The notes under the pieces: model-generated
What the model was told of the DNA's origin: nothing
The model's database searches: none
Seen by the model: the letters and a program-made list of their open reading frames with translations, nothing else
In this document: in pieces, positions 8,832-17,192 of the stretch
Layout: each line of letters starts with the position of its first letter
Position numbering within the stretch: position 1 is the stretch's first letter
Translations under genes and position numbers: made by a program
NCBI GenBank assembly: GCA_019930625.1
Contig: CP082844.1
Span: forward strand, 6,696,001 to 6,760,000
Direction of reading: 5' to 3'
Length of the DNA: 64,000 nt
Source of the DNA: Nocardia asteroides
GTDB taxonomy: Bacteria; Actinomycetota; Actinomycetes; Mycobacteriales; Mycobacteriaceae

Positions 8832-9986
8832 GTGAAGGTAGCTCCTGACAGCCGTTTGGACGCGTTGCGTGGGTCCGCGACCCGTCTGAACTTCAACGCT
8901 CGGTCACTGGCCGCGCTCGAGAACAATCCGCGCTGCACCCTGCGGTCGGTCCTGGACGCCTCCGGCTCCAACAAGAAGGACATCGCGGAACATGCTGGGT
9001 ACCGAACTCAGTTCGGCCAGTCCATCTTCGCCATCACCCGCGGGAACAACTTCGAGAAGATGGTGAAGGCCAATGGATGCGCCGAACTGCTGCGCGTACT
9101 CCGAGACGTCCTCGACCTCCCCATTCCGCAGGTCGGGTACCGGGATCTCAATGACATCGGCGGGGTCAGCACACCGTCCGTCCGTCACAGCGAGACCGAA
9201 AAAGCGCTGGTCGGTGCTGCCCGGGGCGATGGAGATGGCACCCTGTACGACCATCCGCTACTGCGTTTGGAGGTCGGCGGCCAGTTCGTATTCCTCGAGC
9301 CGGACCTGGTCGCGTTCAAGTTCGGCGACAAGTTCTACGTCGTGGAGATCAAGAGCTTTCCGGTCGTCGACGGACAGGCTGACCCCGCACTGGTGAAGTC
9401 CGCGACCACCCAGGCATGCGCCTACATCCTCGCGCTCCGCACGATGCTCGCGGCTGCCGACATCAACCCCGACGTCGTGTCCGACAAGATCGTCCTCATC
9501 GGGCCGAAGAACTTCACCAACCGACCGACCGGCGCATTTGTCGACGCGCGGAACCAGGTGAAGAACCTCGCCCGACAGCTCGACCGAATCGAACGCATCG
9601 GCAACCAGCTCGATCTGCTGCCTGAAGGCACGACATTCGACCTGGACAAAGACGAGGACGGACATCCTCAACGTCCGCAGTCCGAACTGTTGGAAGCGCT
9701 CGACTCCGTGCCGGCCGCGTACCGTCCGGACTGCCTCAGCCATTGCGAAATGGCCTTCTTCTGCCGGTCGCGGGCACGGGCCTGCGGAAGTCTCGATGTC
9801 CTCGGACCAGCGGTCACCGAGCCCTTGGGCGGCATTGACACCATGACCATGGCATTGGGGCTCGCGCGCGGCAAACTCGAGCCGAACCAAGAACAGGTCG
9901 AGATAGCTGTCGCGCTGCGACACGCGGCGCGACTGCGCGCCGAACTGGTCGACATCGGCGGTACCTCGACGAGGGGCGGGCGATGA
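8832..9986 (+). CDS. RecB/Cas4-like PD-(D/E)XK nuclease with Fe-S-type cysteines
   Basis: This 384-residue protein carries the ordered motifs of the RecB/Cas4 nuclease group: GNNFEKMV (Glu75), LEPDLVAF (Asp158), VVEIKSF (Glu172, Lys174) and TTQACAYILALR (Gln194, motif IV). Cys35 in NNPRCTLRSVLD and a C-terminal cluster CLSHCEMAFFC (301, 305, 311) plus Cys318 resemble the one-plus-three cysteine pattern that binds a 4Fe-4S cluster in Cas4, AddB and related nucleases. The start is GTG with AAGGA about a dozen bases upstream. The stop overlaps the next gene by four bases (ATGA). It probably cleaves DNA together with the downstream helicase. The nuclease fold call is strong; Fe-S binding is inferred. 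Confidence 0.8.
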   Translation: MKVAPDSRLDALRGSATRLNFNARSLAALENNPRCTLRSVLDASGSNKKDIAEHAGYRTQFGQSIFAITRGNNFEKMVKANGCAELLRVLRDVLDLPIPQVGYRDLNDIGGVSTPSVRHSETEKALVGAARGDGDGTLYDHPLLRLEVGGQFVFLEPDLVAFKFGDKFYVVEIKSFPVVDGQADPALVKSATTQACAYILALRTMLAAADINPDVVSDKIVLIGPKNFTNRPTGAFVDARNQVKNLARQLDRIERIGNQLDLLPEGTTFDLDKDEDGHPQRPQSELLEALDSVPAAYRPDCLSHCEMAFFCRSRARACGSLDVLGPAVTEPLGGIDTMTMALGLARGKLEPNQEQVEIAVALRHAARLRAELVDIGGTSTRGGR

Positions 9987-11509
9987 GCAAGGTCTCGGCC
10001 CTGGCGCGCCTCGAAGCGATGGAATCGATGAGGGCAGTGCCCATCACGAAATTTCGCCACCGACGACTTTCAGCCAAACCACTGGTAGTTATCCCGCTAG
10101 TCATGGCCGGCGAGGCTGGGTCACCGCTCGCGGTGATGGTCGGATCCGCGAAGCGGTCGGCACGACTGATCATCGTCGGTCAGCCCCGCAATCCTGATCA
10201 GCGTTTCATCTTCGCTGCTGAATTCGGCAGCGTCGTGATGAAGTACATTAACGGGTTCCGCACAAACCGCCGCGAGATTCGCACGAAAGGCGGCGGGTCG
10301 CGATCTCAGTTCGTTACCGCCCCGCAGATTCTGGTGCCCAACCGTGGTGGGATCCAGGCGCTGAAGGATCTGGGGCGTACCTGCCGCTTCCGCAAGACAA
10401 CCGGCGACTATCCAGTACCCGCGGTCGTGCCTGAGCTGGGCACATGGCTTACAGCCCTGACCGACTCCGCGGAGCAGGCCGGAACCTCGATGCTACTGGC
10501 CATCACCGATCTTCTTACTGAACACTGGGCCACTGGTCAGAGCACCTTCGAGGACCAAAACCTGGCTTCCGTCATGGCTTGGATCGCCCCACCTCAGAAC
10601 GTCAGTGTCGAGCAGGCCCTTCTCGACGCCGAAAACCCGGTCATCTGCCCACCCGCCGGACCGTCGACGTCTCCGGAATTCGATAATCGACAGCTGCAGC
10701 CGGCGATCCGGAACTTCGATACCACGCGGCAGTCCGGAAATGTGGATGCCATCAACGCCGCGCGGCAGGAACTTCAGGACCTCATCGGCGAACAGATCAA
10801 ACCAACGTGGCGAACGATGTGGGACGCGGTCGCTCAACTGAGCAGTGTCCCCGAGGCGCCGAGCGCGGCAAAGCGTTTCGAATCGGACTGCGCAACGTTC
10901 ACGGCCTTCTCCGACTACCAGGACGCTGGTACCGCCCTGCCCCAGCGTGCACGAGACAGCGCAGTAGGAGCTGCAAGACGACTCAGCCGACATGAACGGG
11001 CCATCGAAGAGTTCGAAGCTGACAAGGCCTTCGACGACCCCTTCGTACTCGCCGACCGACGAAGCATCGGCGAAGCGTTCGCCGGAATCGTTGAAGCTGC
11101 AGAACCTAACCGAGTCGTCATCAGCGACAACAATCGTCGGATTTTGCGGCCTCGCTTCATCATCCGGACTCTCGATCCCACCCGACTCACAGATGAAACC
11201 CAGTTGATCAGCCCCACCATGCCGGACGGCCACAAGGCCAAGATCATCACAACAGAACTCAACGCCGACTTCAGCCTCGTCACCGTCGAAGTCGTCGGCG
11301 GCATGGGCACGCCTGCCAAACCGAAGTTCGGGTCGGTCCCCGAGGTCGGCCAGACCGTCGCCTACCTCCCGGATCCAGGCTGGCGACCCATACCCCAATT
11401 CCCATCTGCTGAGACCGCGCTGTGGACACACACCGACACGACGGCTCCCGATCTCGACATCTCGAATTCCATCACAGCGAACACAGAGGAGTGGGGCGAT
11501 GACGACTGA
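9983..11509 (+). CDS. Protein of unknown function in nuclease/helicase operon
   Basis: A 508-residue protein I cannot place in a family. The N-terminal part (about 30-130) alternates hydrophobic strands and basic segments (PLVVIPLVMAGEAGSPLAVM, FRTNRREIRTKGGG), which could be a small beta-rich nucleic-acid-binding domain. The middle is helical and charged (about 240-370). The C-terminal part has RRILRPRFIIRTLDPTRL and a beta-rich tail with VGQTVAYLPDPGW. It begins at an ATG overlapping the nuclease stop and ends with an 11-base overlap into the helicase gene, so it is tightly coupled to both. By position it could link nuclease and helicase, as accessory subunits do in AddAB-like machines; there is no direct evidence. 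Confidence 0.75.
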   Translation: MSKVSALARLEAMESMRAVPITKFRHRRLSAKPLVVIPLVMAGEAGSPLAVMVGSAKRSARLIIVGQPRNPDQRFIFAAEFGSVVMKYINGFRTNRREIRTKGGGSRSQFVTAPQILVPNRGGIQALKDLGRTCRFRKTTGDYPVPAVVPELGTWLTALTDSAEQAGTSMLLAITDLLTEHWATGQSTFEDQNLASVMAWIAPPQNVSVEQALLDAENPVICPPAGPSTSPEFDNRQLQPAIRNFDTTRQSGNVDAINAARQELQDLIGEQIKPTWRTMWDAVAQLSSVPEAPSAAKRFESDCATFTAFSDYQDAGTALPQRARDSAVGAARRLSRHERAIEEFEADKAFDDPFVLADRRSIGEAFAGIVEAAEPNRVVISDNNRRILRPRFIIRTLDPTRLTDETQLISPTMPDGHKAKIITTELNADFSLVTVEVVGGMGTPAKPKFGSVPEVGQTVAYLPDPGWRPIPQFPSAETALWTHTDTTAPDLDISNSITANTEEWGDDD

Positions 11510-12839
11510 GGACCTGATCGACGCCGATCCTGCTACACGGGCTGCAGCGGTCACGGACCGAATCATGACCGATCTAGCCAACTCTGATCACCGGGCAGTC
11601 GTGGTTGACTCACCACCCGGAGCCGGCAAGAGCACGCTCGTCGTACGCGCTGCGGGCGAGCTCGTTGCCGGAAACGAACGTCCGATGGTCGTGGCACAGA
11701 CCAACAACCAGGTCGACGACCTCATCCTTCGTCTGGCTCGAGCAAACCCAGGAATTCCGATCGGCAGACTCAGCGGCGGCGAGTACCGGCCATCGCCCGA
11801 GACTGCAGGTGCCTGCACCATCGATACGAGCCTCGCTGCCCTGTCCGCGTGCCGAATCGTCGTCGGCACGTCCGCCAAGTGGGCGGTGGTTCGCGACGGC
11901 CAGTTCGGTTGGGCCATCCTGGATGAGGCGTACCAGATGCGCTCCGACAAACTCCTGCAGATTGTCGAACGGTTCGATCGAGGACTGTTCGTGGGCGACC
12001 CCGGGCAGCTTGATCCGTTCACCATCGCGGAAACAGAGCGGTGGACAGGCCTGCCGCACGACCCGACCAAGAACGGCGTCAGCGTCATGCTGCAGCACAA
12101 TCCACACACTCCCGTGCACACGCTGCCGGTGTCGTGGCGCCTCCCAGTGTCCGCTTCGCCCACGATCCAGGAAGCATTCTATCCACGGGTCGAATTCACC
12201 TCCGGCACGACAGAACGCACACGATCCCTACAGTTCCGAACCAGGAGCTTCGGCTCCAGCGCACTCGACGAGACACTCGAGATGGCGGCTGCAACAGGCT
12301 GGGCCTACCATGAACTTCCCCGCCGACATGTCCCCCGAACAGACGGTGAGACAGTCCAATCCGTGGCACAGCTCGCCACCAGATTGCTCGACCGTGGCGC
12401 CACCGGATACTGCGAACGCGAGCCTGACGGTCGCGAGCTCCAGGCCACCGACATCGCGATCGGAGTGGCGCACCGCGACCAAGCCGACCTCATCCGAGCC
12501 GCGCTGAGTCGATCCAACAACCCCGCTGCCCGAGAGATCACCGTCGACAACGCCAACCGGCTTCAGGGGCGCGAGTACGAGGTCGTCATCGTGATGCACC
12601 CGCTGTCAGGCAGACGTGATGCGACCTCATTCCACCTCGAGTCCGGCCGGTTGTGCGTTTTGACCTCTCGGCATCGCCAGGCCTGCATCGTCGTTGGCCG
12701 AGCAGGAATCACCGACCTACTGGACAGCCACCCGTCAACCGAGCCGATCCACCTCTCGGTGCCGGCGAAATTCCCTGACGGCTGGCAAGCGAACCAGGTG
12801 GTCATGGCTCACCTCACCCAGCACCGGATAGGAGCATGA
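11499..12839 (+). CDS. Superfamily 1 (Upf1-like) DNA/RNA helicase
   Basis: This 446-residue protein has a full set of SF1 motifs in a compact frame: Walker A SPPGAGKST (38-46), motif Ia VAQTNNQVDDL, motif II ILDEAYQM (DEAY, 143-146), motif III GDPGQLDPF (168-176), motif IV-like PVSWRLP, motif V NANRLQGREYEVVIV (352-366) and motif VI VLTSRHRQACIVVG. Accessory domains are small, unlike UvrD. It is the last intact gene of the operon and overlaps its neighbours on both sides: 11 bases upstream and an ATGA downstream at 12836-12839. It likely unwinds DNA to feed the operon's nuclease. The helicase assignment is firm; the pathway is inferred. Confidence 0.85.
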   Translation: MTTEDLIDADPATRAAAVTDRIMTDLANSDHRAVVVDSPPGAGKSTLVVRAAGELVAGNERPMVVAQTNNQVDDLILRLARANPGIPIGRLSGGEYRPSPETAGACTIDTSLAALSACRIVVGTSAKWAVVRDGQFGWAILDEAYQMRSDKLLQIVERFDRGLFVGDPGQLDPFTIAETERWTGLPHDPTKNGVSVMLQHNPHTPVHTLPVSWRLPVSASPTIQEAFYPRVEFTSGTTERTRSLQFRTRSFGSSALDETLEMAAATGWAYHELPRRHVPRTDGETVQSVAQLATRLLDRGATGYCEREPDGRELQATDIAIGVAHRDQADLIRAALSRSNNPAAREITVDNANRLQGREYEVVIVMHPLSGRRDATSFHLESGRLCVLTSRHRQACIVVGRAGITDLLDSHPSTEPIHLSVPAKFPDGWQANQVVMAHLTQHRIGA

Positions 12840-13066
12840 CTGCCATCACCATTCCCACCGGCTCGGGTGCTGACGTGACTCGGGTGCCGCGCGGACTGCC
12901 GCCGGGTGACTTCACCTTCACCCTGCAGAATGCGGCACAAAATGATCCCAGACGGCACGAAGACAGATTATTCCCATTCATTTACATTGGGAACGGGTCG
13001 CCGGGTGTACGTGCTCTCCTCCTCTCCTCCATGTTTATCCAATACGCTGGAACACACCGTCAGTAG
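12836..13066 (+). CDS. Truncated fifth ORF of the operon
   Basis: A 76-codon ORF starts at the ATGA overlap with the helicase stop, the coupling used elsewhere in this operon. It begins MTAITIPTGSGADVTRVPRG and soon loses protein-like composition. A neighbouring frame (around 12940-13060) looks more plausible from there on, which suggests a frameshift. It ends where the convergent hsdR gene ends (13060). I read it as the 5' remnant of a fifth operon gene cut off when the restriction locus arrived. It is too short for a family assignment. Confidence 0.4.
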   Translation: MTAITIPTGSGADVTRVPRGLPPGDFTFTLQNAAQNDPRRHEDRLFPFIYIGNGSPGVRALLLSSMFIQYAGTHRQ

Positions 13067-15990
13067 TATTCGCGAACGTAACCGAGTGCCTTCTCGAACA
13101 CACCGCTGTCCCGAATCTTGAACTGTATGTACAGGGCTTGGCGCAGTACCTGACGAACCTGCTTGTCGCCTTGGATCGTGTCCTGCCAGCCGTCGAAGCG
13201 GACACCCCGCACCACTTCGTCGATCCGGCTCACCACATTGCCGACAATGATGGGTGTCTCGTCGGTTTCCAGCGCCTCGAACAGTTCGGTCAGCGCTGCC
13301 TGCCCCTGCTCCTCGCGCGGGACCTGCTCGGCAGCCTTTTCCGCCGCTACCGTGTCGCGGGCCAACTCCAGCAGATCACGCAAAAACTCGAGGCTGGATT
13401 GCTGGATCCCGGCGTATTTTTCGCGCAGCGCGTTGAGACGCTGACCAAGTTCGACGAAGACCGGGTTGGTGAGGTGACGCGCGATACGTGCGGTGACCTG
13501 CTTCTCGATCTCCTCCCTCGGCACATCGGGCCCTTTGCCCTGCATCAGATCTTCGATGGTCGCCGCGTCAAGCACGATCTCCTCGGAGCTCTGCGGAATC
13601 TCGACCCGTACATGCTCGTTGATGAGATCGATGGTTTTGGCCCCGAGCGCATGCCACACCAGACGGCCGGTGATGTCGGACGGCCGCACCGACTCGTATA
13701 CATCTGTGAGCCAACGGTAATCGTCGCGGAAGGAAGTAAGGATCGGATCGGGGCTCAGTGCCTCCCACAACTGGGAGACGATGCTGTAAGCCCGGCCGAA
13801 CGCGTCTTTGGTGTCATCGTCCGCGATCGCGGACTGAGCCTGGACGAGACCTTCGTACCCGCCGACTGTTCGATCGACCGCCGGGAAGAAGGCCAGTGCC
13901 GTCGCGATGGCCGGCGCAAGCTCATTCTTCAATTCCTCGATATTCGACACGACCCGCTCCACCGCCTTCTCGTCGAAGGCCAGCGATTTGGCGACGTCGT
14001 CGAAAATACCGAGGTAGTCGACGATCAGACCGTGTGTCTTGGCAGGCGGATACACCCGGTTGGTGCGAGTGATGGCCTGCAGCAGTGTGTGCTCCTTCAG
14101 CGGCCGGTCGAGATACTGGCAGTACAGGATCGGTGCGTCGAACCCGGTGAGAAGCTTGGCGGTGACGATGATGATCTTCAGCGGATCGGCGGGATCGTTG
14201 AACCGAGTGAGAATTTGCTCGAGTTGGTCTGCGGTGGGCGTCCATTGCGCCCAGTCATTGGAGTCGCCACGGGCTTTCGACATGACGATCGTCGACGCAT
14301 CCGGACCCAGATATTTGTCGAGTTCGGCCTTGTAGGCAACGCAGCACGCCTTGTCGTAGGCAACCACCTGCGCCTTGAATCCCGACGGCTCGACCTTCGT
14401 GCGAAAGTGCTCGGCGATATCGGCGGCGATCTTCGCGATTCGCGACGGACTCTTGATCAACACCTCGATCGACGCCGCCTTCTGCGAGAGGGTGATCTTC
14501 TCCTGCTCCGACAGACCACGGTCGGCGACCAGTTCCTCGAAGGCGGCGTCGATATCCTCCTGATCGATGTGGATCTCCGACAGTCGCGGCTCGAAATGCA
14601 GTGGGAGCGTCGCCCCGTCACGGATCGAGTCGTGGAAGGAATAGCGCGACAGGTAGCCGCCCTCATCCTCGGGCGACCCGAACCACATAAAGGTGTTGCG
14701 GTCGCGCTTGTTGATCGGCGTACCGGTCAGGCCGAACAGGAAGGCGTTCGGCAGCGCCTCGCGCATCTTCTGGCCGTAGTCGCCCTCCTGCGACCGGTGC
14801 GCCTCGTCGACCATCACGATGATGTTGTGGCGAGTGTCCAGAACACCTGGCGCCTCACCGAATTTTTGCACCGTGGTGATGATAATCCGGCGGGCACCTC
14901 CGCTCAGCATGGTGTGCAGGTCGGCGCGGGAGTCCGCCGATTCGAGGCCCGGCACATCGGCTGCGTTGAAGGTCCCGGTGATCTGGGTGTCGAGATCGAT
15001 GCGGTCGACCACGATCAGGATCGTCGGATTGGTCAATGCGGCCATCGCGCGCAACTTGAGCGCGGTGAAAACCATCAGCAACGACTTTCCCGATCCCTGG
15101 AAATGCCAGATCAGGCCCTGCTTGATCGTGCTACGCAACACGCGTTCGACAATGAGATTGGTCGCCTGGAACTGCTGGAACCGAGCGATGATCTTGATCT
15201 TGCGGTGCTGCTTATCGGTCGCGTAGAGGGTAAAGAACTGCAGAAAGTCTAGTACCGCAGCGGGTTTCAATACCCCCTCAGCCGCCTCCCTTACCGCGAC
15301 CAGCCCGAACCTGGCCGGAGCATCCTCGTCGATCACCTCCTCGCGCCACGGCCCCCACAGTTCGATCGGCATTCCCACGGTGCCGTAGTGGAAGTCCTTC
15401 CCTTCACTCGCGAAGGAGAACACGTTGGGGACGAAGAACTGCGGCACCGTCTGTTCGTAATCGCCATGGACCTGTGCAGCCCCGTCGATCCACGTGTAGG
15501 CCGATCGGGTCGGCGACTTCGCCTCGCCGAGGACGAGCGGAAAACCGTTGCACCACAACACCAGATCGAAGCGCTTCTCGGCCCGCCCCTTCCTGAAGAT
15601 GACCTCAGTCGAGATGATCCACTGATTGGACGAGTCATCATCGGGGTCGTCGAAATTGATCAGCCGAACCGTCGTATGCTCTCCGTTCGGCCCGAACGGC
15701 ATCGACTTCTGCCCGGTCAGCCACGCCATGAACTCCTCATTGGCGACCACCGGATGCCCGCTCTTACGTGCGGAGACGAGGATGGCGCGGAGGTGGTATA
15801 GCACCTGCTCTGCCTTGGAGTCGTCGACCTCGGGATTGAGGTTGATCAGGGCCTCGTTGACCCGGCTCTCGAGCATCACTTCATCAGTGCGCCGCGGGAG
15901 TTCGGAGCCGGGCACGAATTGGACGTGTGGCGATTCCACGATGTCTCGGATCAAGTCGCGGACGGTGTTGGCTTCGTTGAACTGGGCCAT
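13060..15990 (-). CDS. hsdR: Type I restriction endonuclease subunit R
   Basis: This 976-residue HsdR has the N-terminal nuclease domain with FDLVLWCNGFPLVLGEAKSP (Asp142, Glu156, Lys158; PD-ExK), followed by the translocase. Motor motifs are Walker A WHFQGSGKS (296-303), a DEAH box in MVDEAHRSQEG, the motif-III-like FLFGLTGTPI, and the late motif LLTGFDAPILYCQYLDRPL with LLQAITRTNR. The C-terminal region is helical, as in subunits that dock onto the methylase. Its ATG shares one base with the hsdS stop (TAATG), so the operon order is hsdM2-hsdM1-hsdS-hsdR. It would translocate and cleave unmodified foreign DNA. Length and motifs look intact. Confidence 0.93.
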   Translation of the reverse strand: MAQFNEANTVRDLIRDIVESPHVQFVPGSELPRRTDEVMLESRVNEALINLNPEVDDSKAEQVLYHLRAILVSARKSGHPVVANEEFMAWLTGQKSMPFGPNGEHTTVRLINFDDPDDDSSNQWIISTEVIFRKGRAEKRFDLVLWCNGFPLVLGEAKSPTRSAYTWIDGAAQVHGDYEQTVPQFFVPNVFSFASEGKDFHYGTVGMPIELWGPWREEVIDEDAPARFGLVAVREAAEGVLKPAAVLDFLQFFTLYATDKQHRKIKIIARFQQFQATNLIVERVLRSTIKQGLIWHFQGSGKSLLMVFTALKLRAMAALTNPTILIVVDRIDLDTQITGTFNAADVPGLESADSRADLHTMLSGGARRIIITTVQKFGEAPGVLDTRHNIIVMVDEAHRSQEGDYGQKMREALPNAFLFGLTGTPINKRDRNTFMWFGSPEDEGGYLSRYSFHDSIRDGATLPLHFEPRLSEIHIDQEDIDAAFEELVADRGLSEQEKITLSQKAASIEVLIKSPSRIAKIAADIAEHFRTKVEPSGFKAQVVAYDKACCVAYKAELDKYLGPDASTIVMSKARGDSNDWAQWTPTADQLEQILTRFNDPADPLKIIIVTAKLLTGFDAPILYCQYLDRPLKEHTLLQAITRTNRVYPPAKTHGLIVDYLGIFDDVAKSLAFDEKAVERVVSNIEELKNELAPAIATALAFFPAVDRTVGGYEGLVQAQSAIADDDTKDAFGRAYSIVSQLWEALSPDPILTSFRDDYRWLTDVYESVRPSDITGRLVWHALGAKTIDLINEHVRVEIPQSSEEIVLDAATIEDLMQGKGPDVPREEIEKQVTARIARHLTNPVFVELGQRLNALREKYAGIQQSSLEFLRDLLELARDTVAAEKAAEQVPREEQGQAALTELFEALETDETPIIVGNVVSRIDEVVRGVRFDGWQDTIQGDKQVRQVLRQALYIQFKIRDSGVFEKALGYVREYY

Positions 15991-17192
15991 TAGTTAACTC
16001 CGGAAACCTCATCGAGAGCACGCGCACGCAGCGCGTCAAGAGCCGCTAACTCCATACGGGCAGATTGGAGCGCAGCGTCAAAGGTGGCTAGGTTTTCGAG
16101 TATCGCCACCTGGTCTGAAACAGGCGGTATGACAAGTCGATGCGTCTTTATGTCTTTGCCGTTGATCTTCCATATACCATTGGTGGACTTGGCCTTTCTG
16201 AGCAACGCGGTATGAACACTGGCGCTATTCCATTGTTCGGAAGCGAATGCTGGCATCACGCGCGACTCGTCGAATTTCAGGCGAATAAGGAGATCTGGGT
16301 AAATACAACCCTCTGGCAAACCGTCGGTGACCAGCCCGCCTCGACCAGTTGAAGTCCGATTCCCATTACCGCGCACAATTAGAAAATCATTGCGCTCAAG
16401 CTGGAATGCGGCGACGGCAGGAGGGGCGACCTCAATCCACTTCACAGATTCACCCCCGTGGACGTGGCCGTCACGAATTGCGCTTATACTCAGAGTTGGG
16501 ACACCTAGTTGTTCGGTGTTGGCTGTTGCCGACTTTCCGTTCGTAGGTCCAGACGTAACGACCGCAGTCACAGGCTCAGATGGCCATCCGCGCTCCCGAG
16601 TTCCATATTCCATCAGTTCAGCAAAGAACAAAGACTTGCCCGCCGCGATCTGTGCTACGGATTCAGTTAGATTTACGCTGTGACGCTCTGTCGCCCACAG
16701 CAGTTCAGCGATACGCCTCTGCTCATTCAGGGGTGGAAGTTCGAACTCGTACCTGGCGAGTTCGCCCCAATTAAGGTAAGGGTTGACCGATCCTCGAGAG
16801 TTCTTAATGGCATAAGAATGAAATACCTCTGCTGAAAGCACGAAGGGCAGAAACTCTTGAAGAAGAATATCGGGGTTGATCGCTTCAAGGACGAAAGTTT
16901 TCTCGCCGGTGATACCCATAAAGTCCGGCACTGCCACTTTGCGAAGGTACGTGCGACGGGAAACGTATAGCACGTGCCCAGGCTTGAACCGCTTGTAGAA
17001 CATCGGTCCGATCGGGTCTCGTCCGACTACTCCCCAATTGGTAATCGATAGACTATTGCTGGGGATGTGCTCCCCGGCAAGGAAGCGCTCGAGTCCGGAA
17101 GTTTCAGCATCCACGCGGTCGGTAACGTGTCGGACAACCTCCCCGAGGCTTACACGCTTCCACTTCGATTTATCGAGATTCAGAGTCGTCAC
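15990..17192 (-). CDS. hsdS: Type I restriction specificity subunit S
   Basis: A 400-residue HsdS with two target-recognition domains. The first runs from WKRVSLGEVV to the conserved end ELPPLNEQRRIAELL. The second starts near RERGWPSEPV and ends RLVIPPVSDQVAILENL. Each is followed by a helical spacer that sets the distance between the half-sites. Local base use is visibly less GC-rich than in hsdM and hsdR, as is usual for recombining specificity genes. The gene overlaps hsdM1 by four bases (ATGA) and hsdR by one. The recognition sequence cannot be read from the protein alone. Confidence 0.92.
   Translation of the reverse strand: MTTLNLDKSKWKRVSLGEVVRHVTDRVDAETSGLERFLAGEHIPSNSLSITNWGVVGRDPIGPMFYKRFKPGHVLYVSRRTYLRKVAVPDFMGITGEKTFVLEAINPDILLQEFLPFVLSAEVFHSYAIKNSRGSVNPYLNWGELARYEFELPPLNEQRRIAELLWATERHSVNLTESVAQIAAGKSLFFAELMEYGTRERGWPSEPVTAVVTSGPTNGKSATANTEQLGVPTLSISAIRDGHVHGGESVKWIEVAPPAVAAFQLERNDFLIVRGNGNRTSTGRGGLVTDGLPEGCIYPDLLIRLKFDESRVMPAFASEQWNSASVHTALLRKAKSTNGIWKINGKDIKTHRLVIPPVSDQVAILENLATFDAALQSARMELAALDALRARALDEVSGVN

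Noticed and set aside
13138..15252. A 704-codon ORF antisense to hsdR
   Set aside because: Its composition is that of a shadow frame, and hsdR on the other strand has full motif content.
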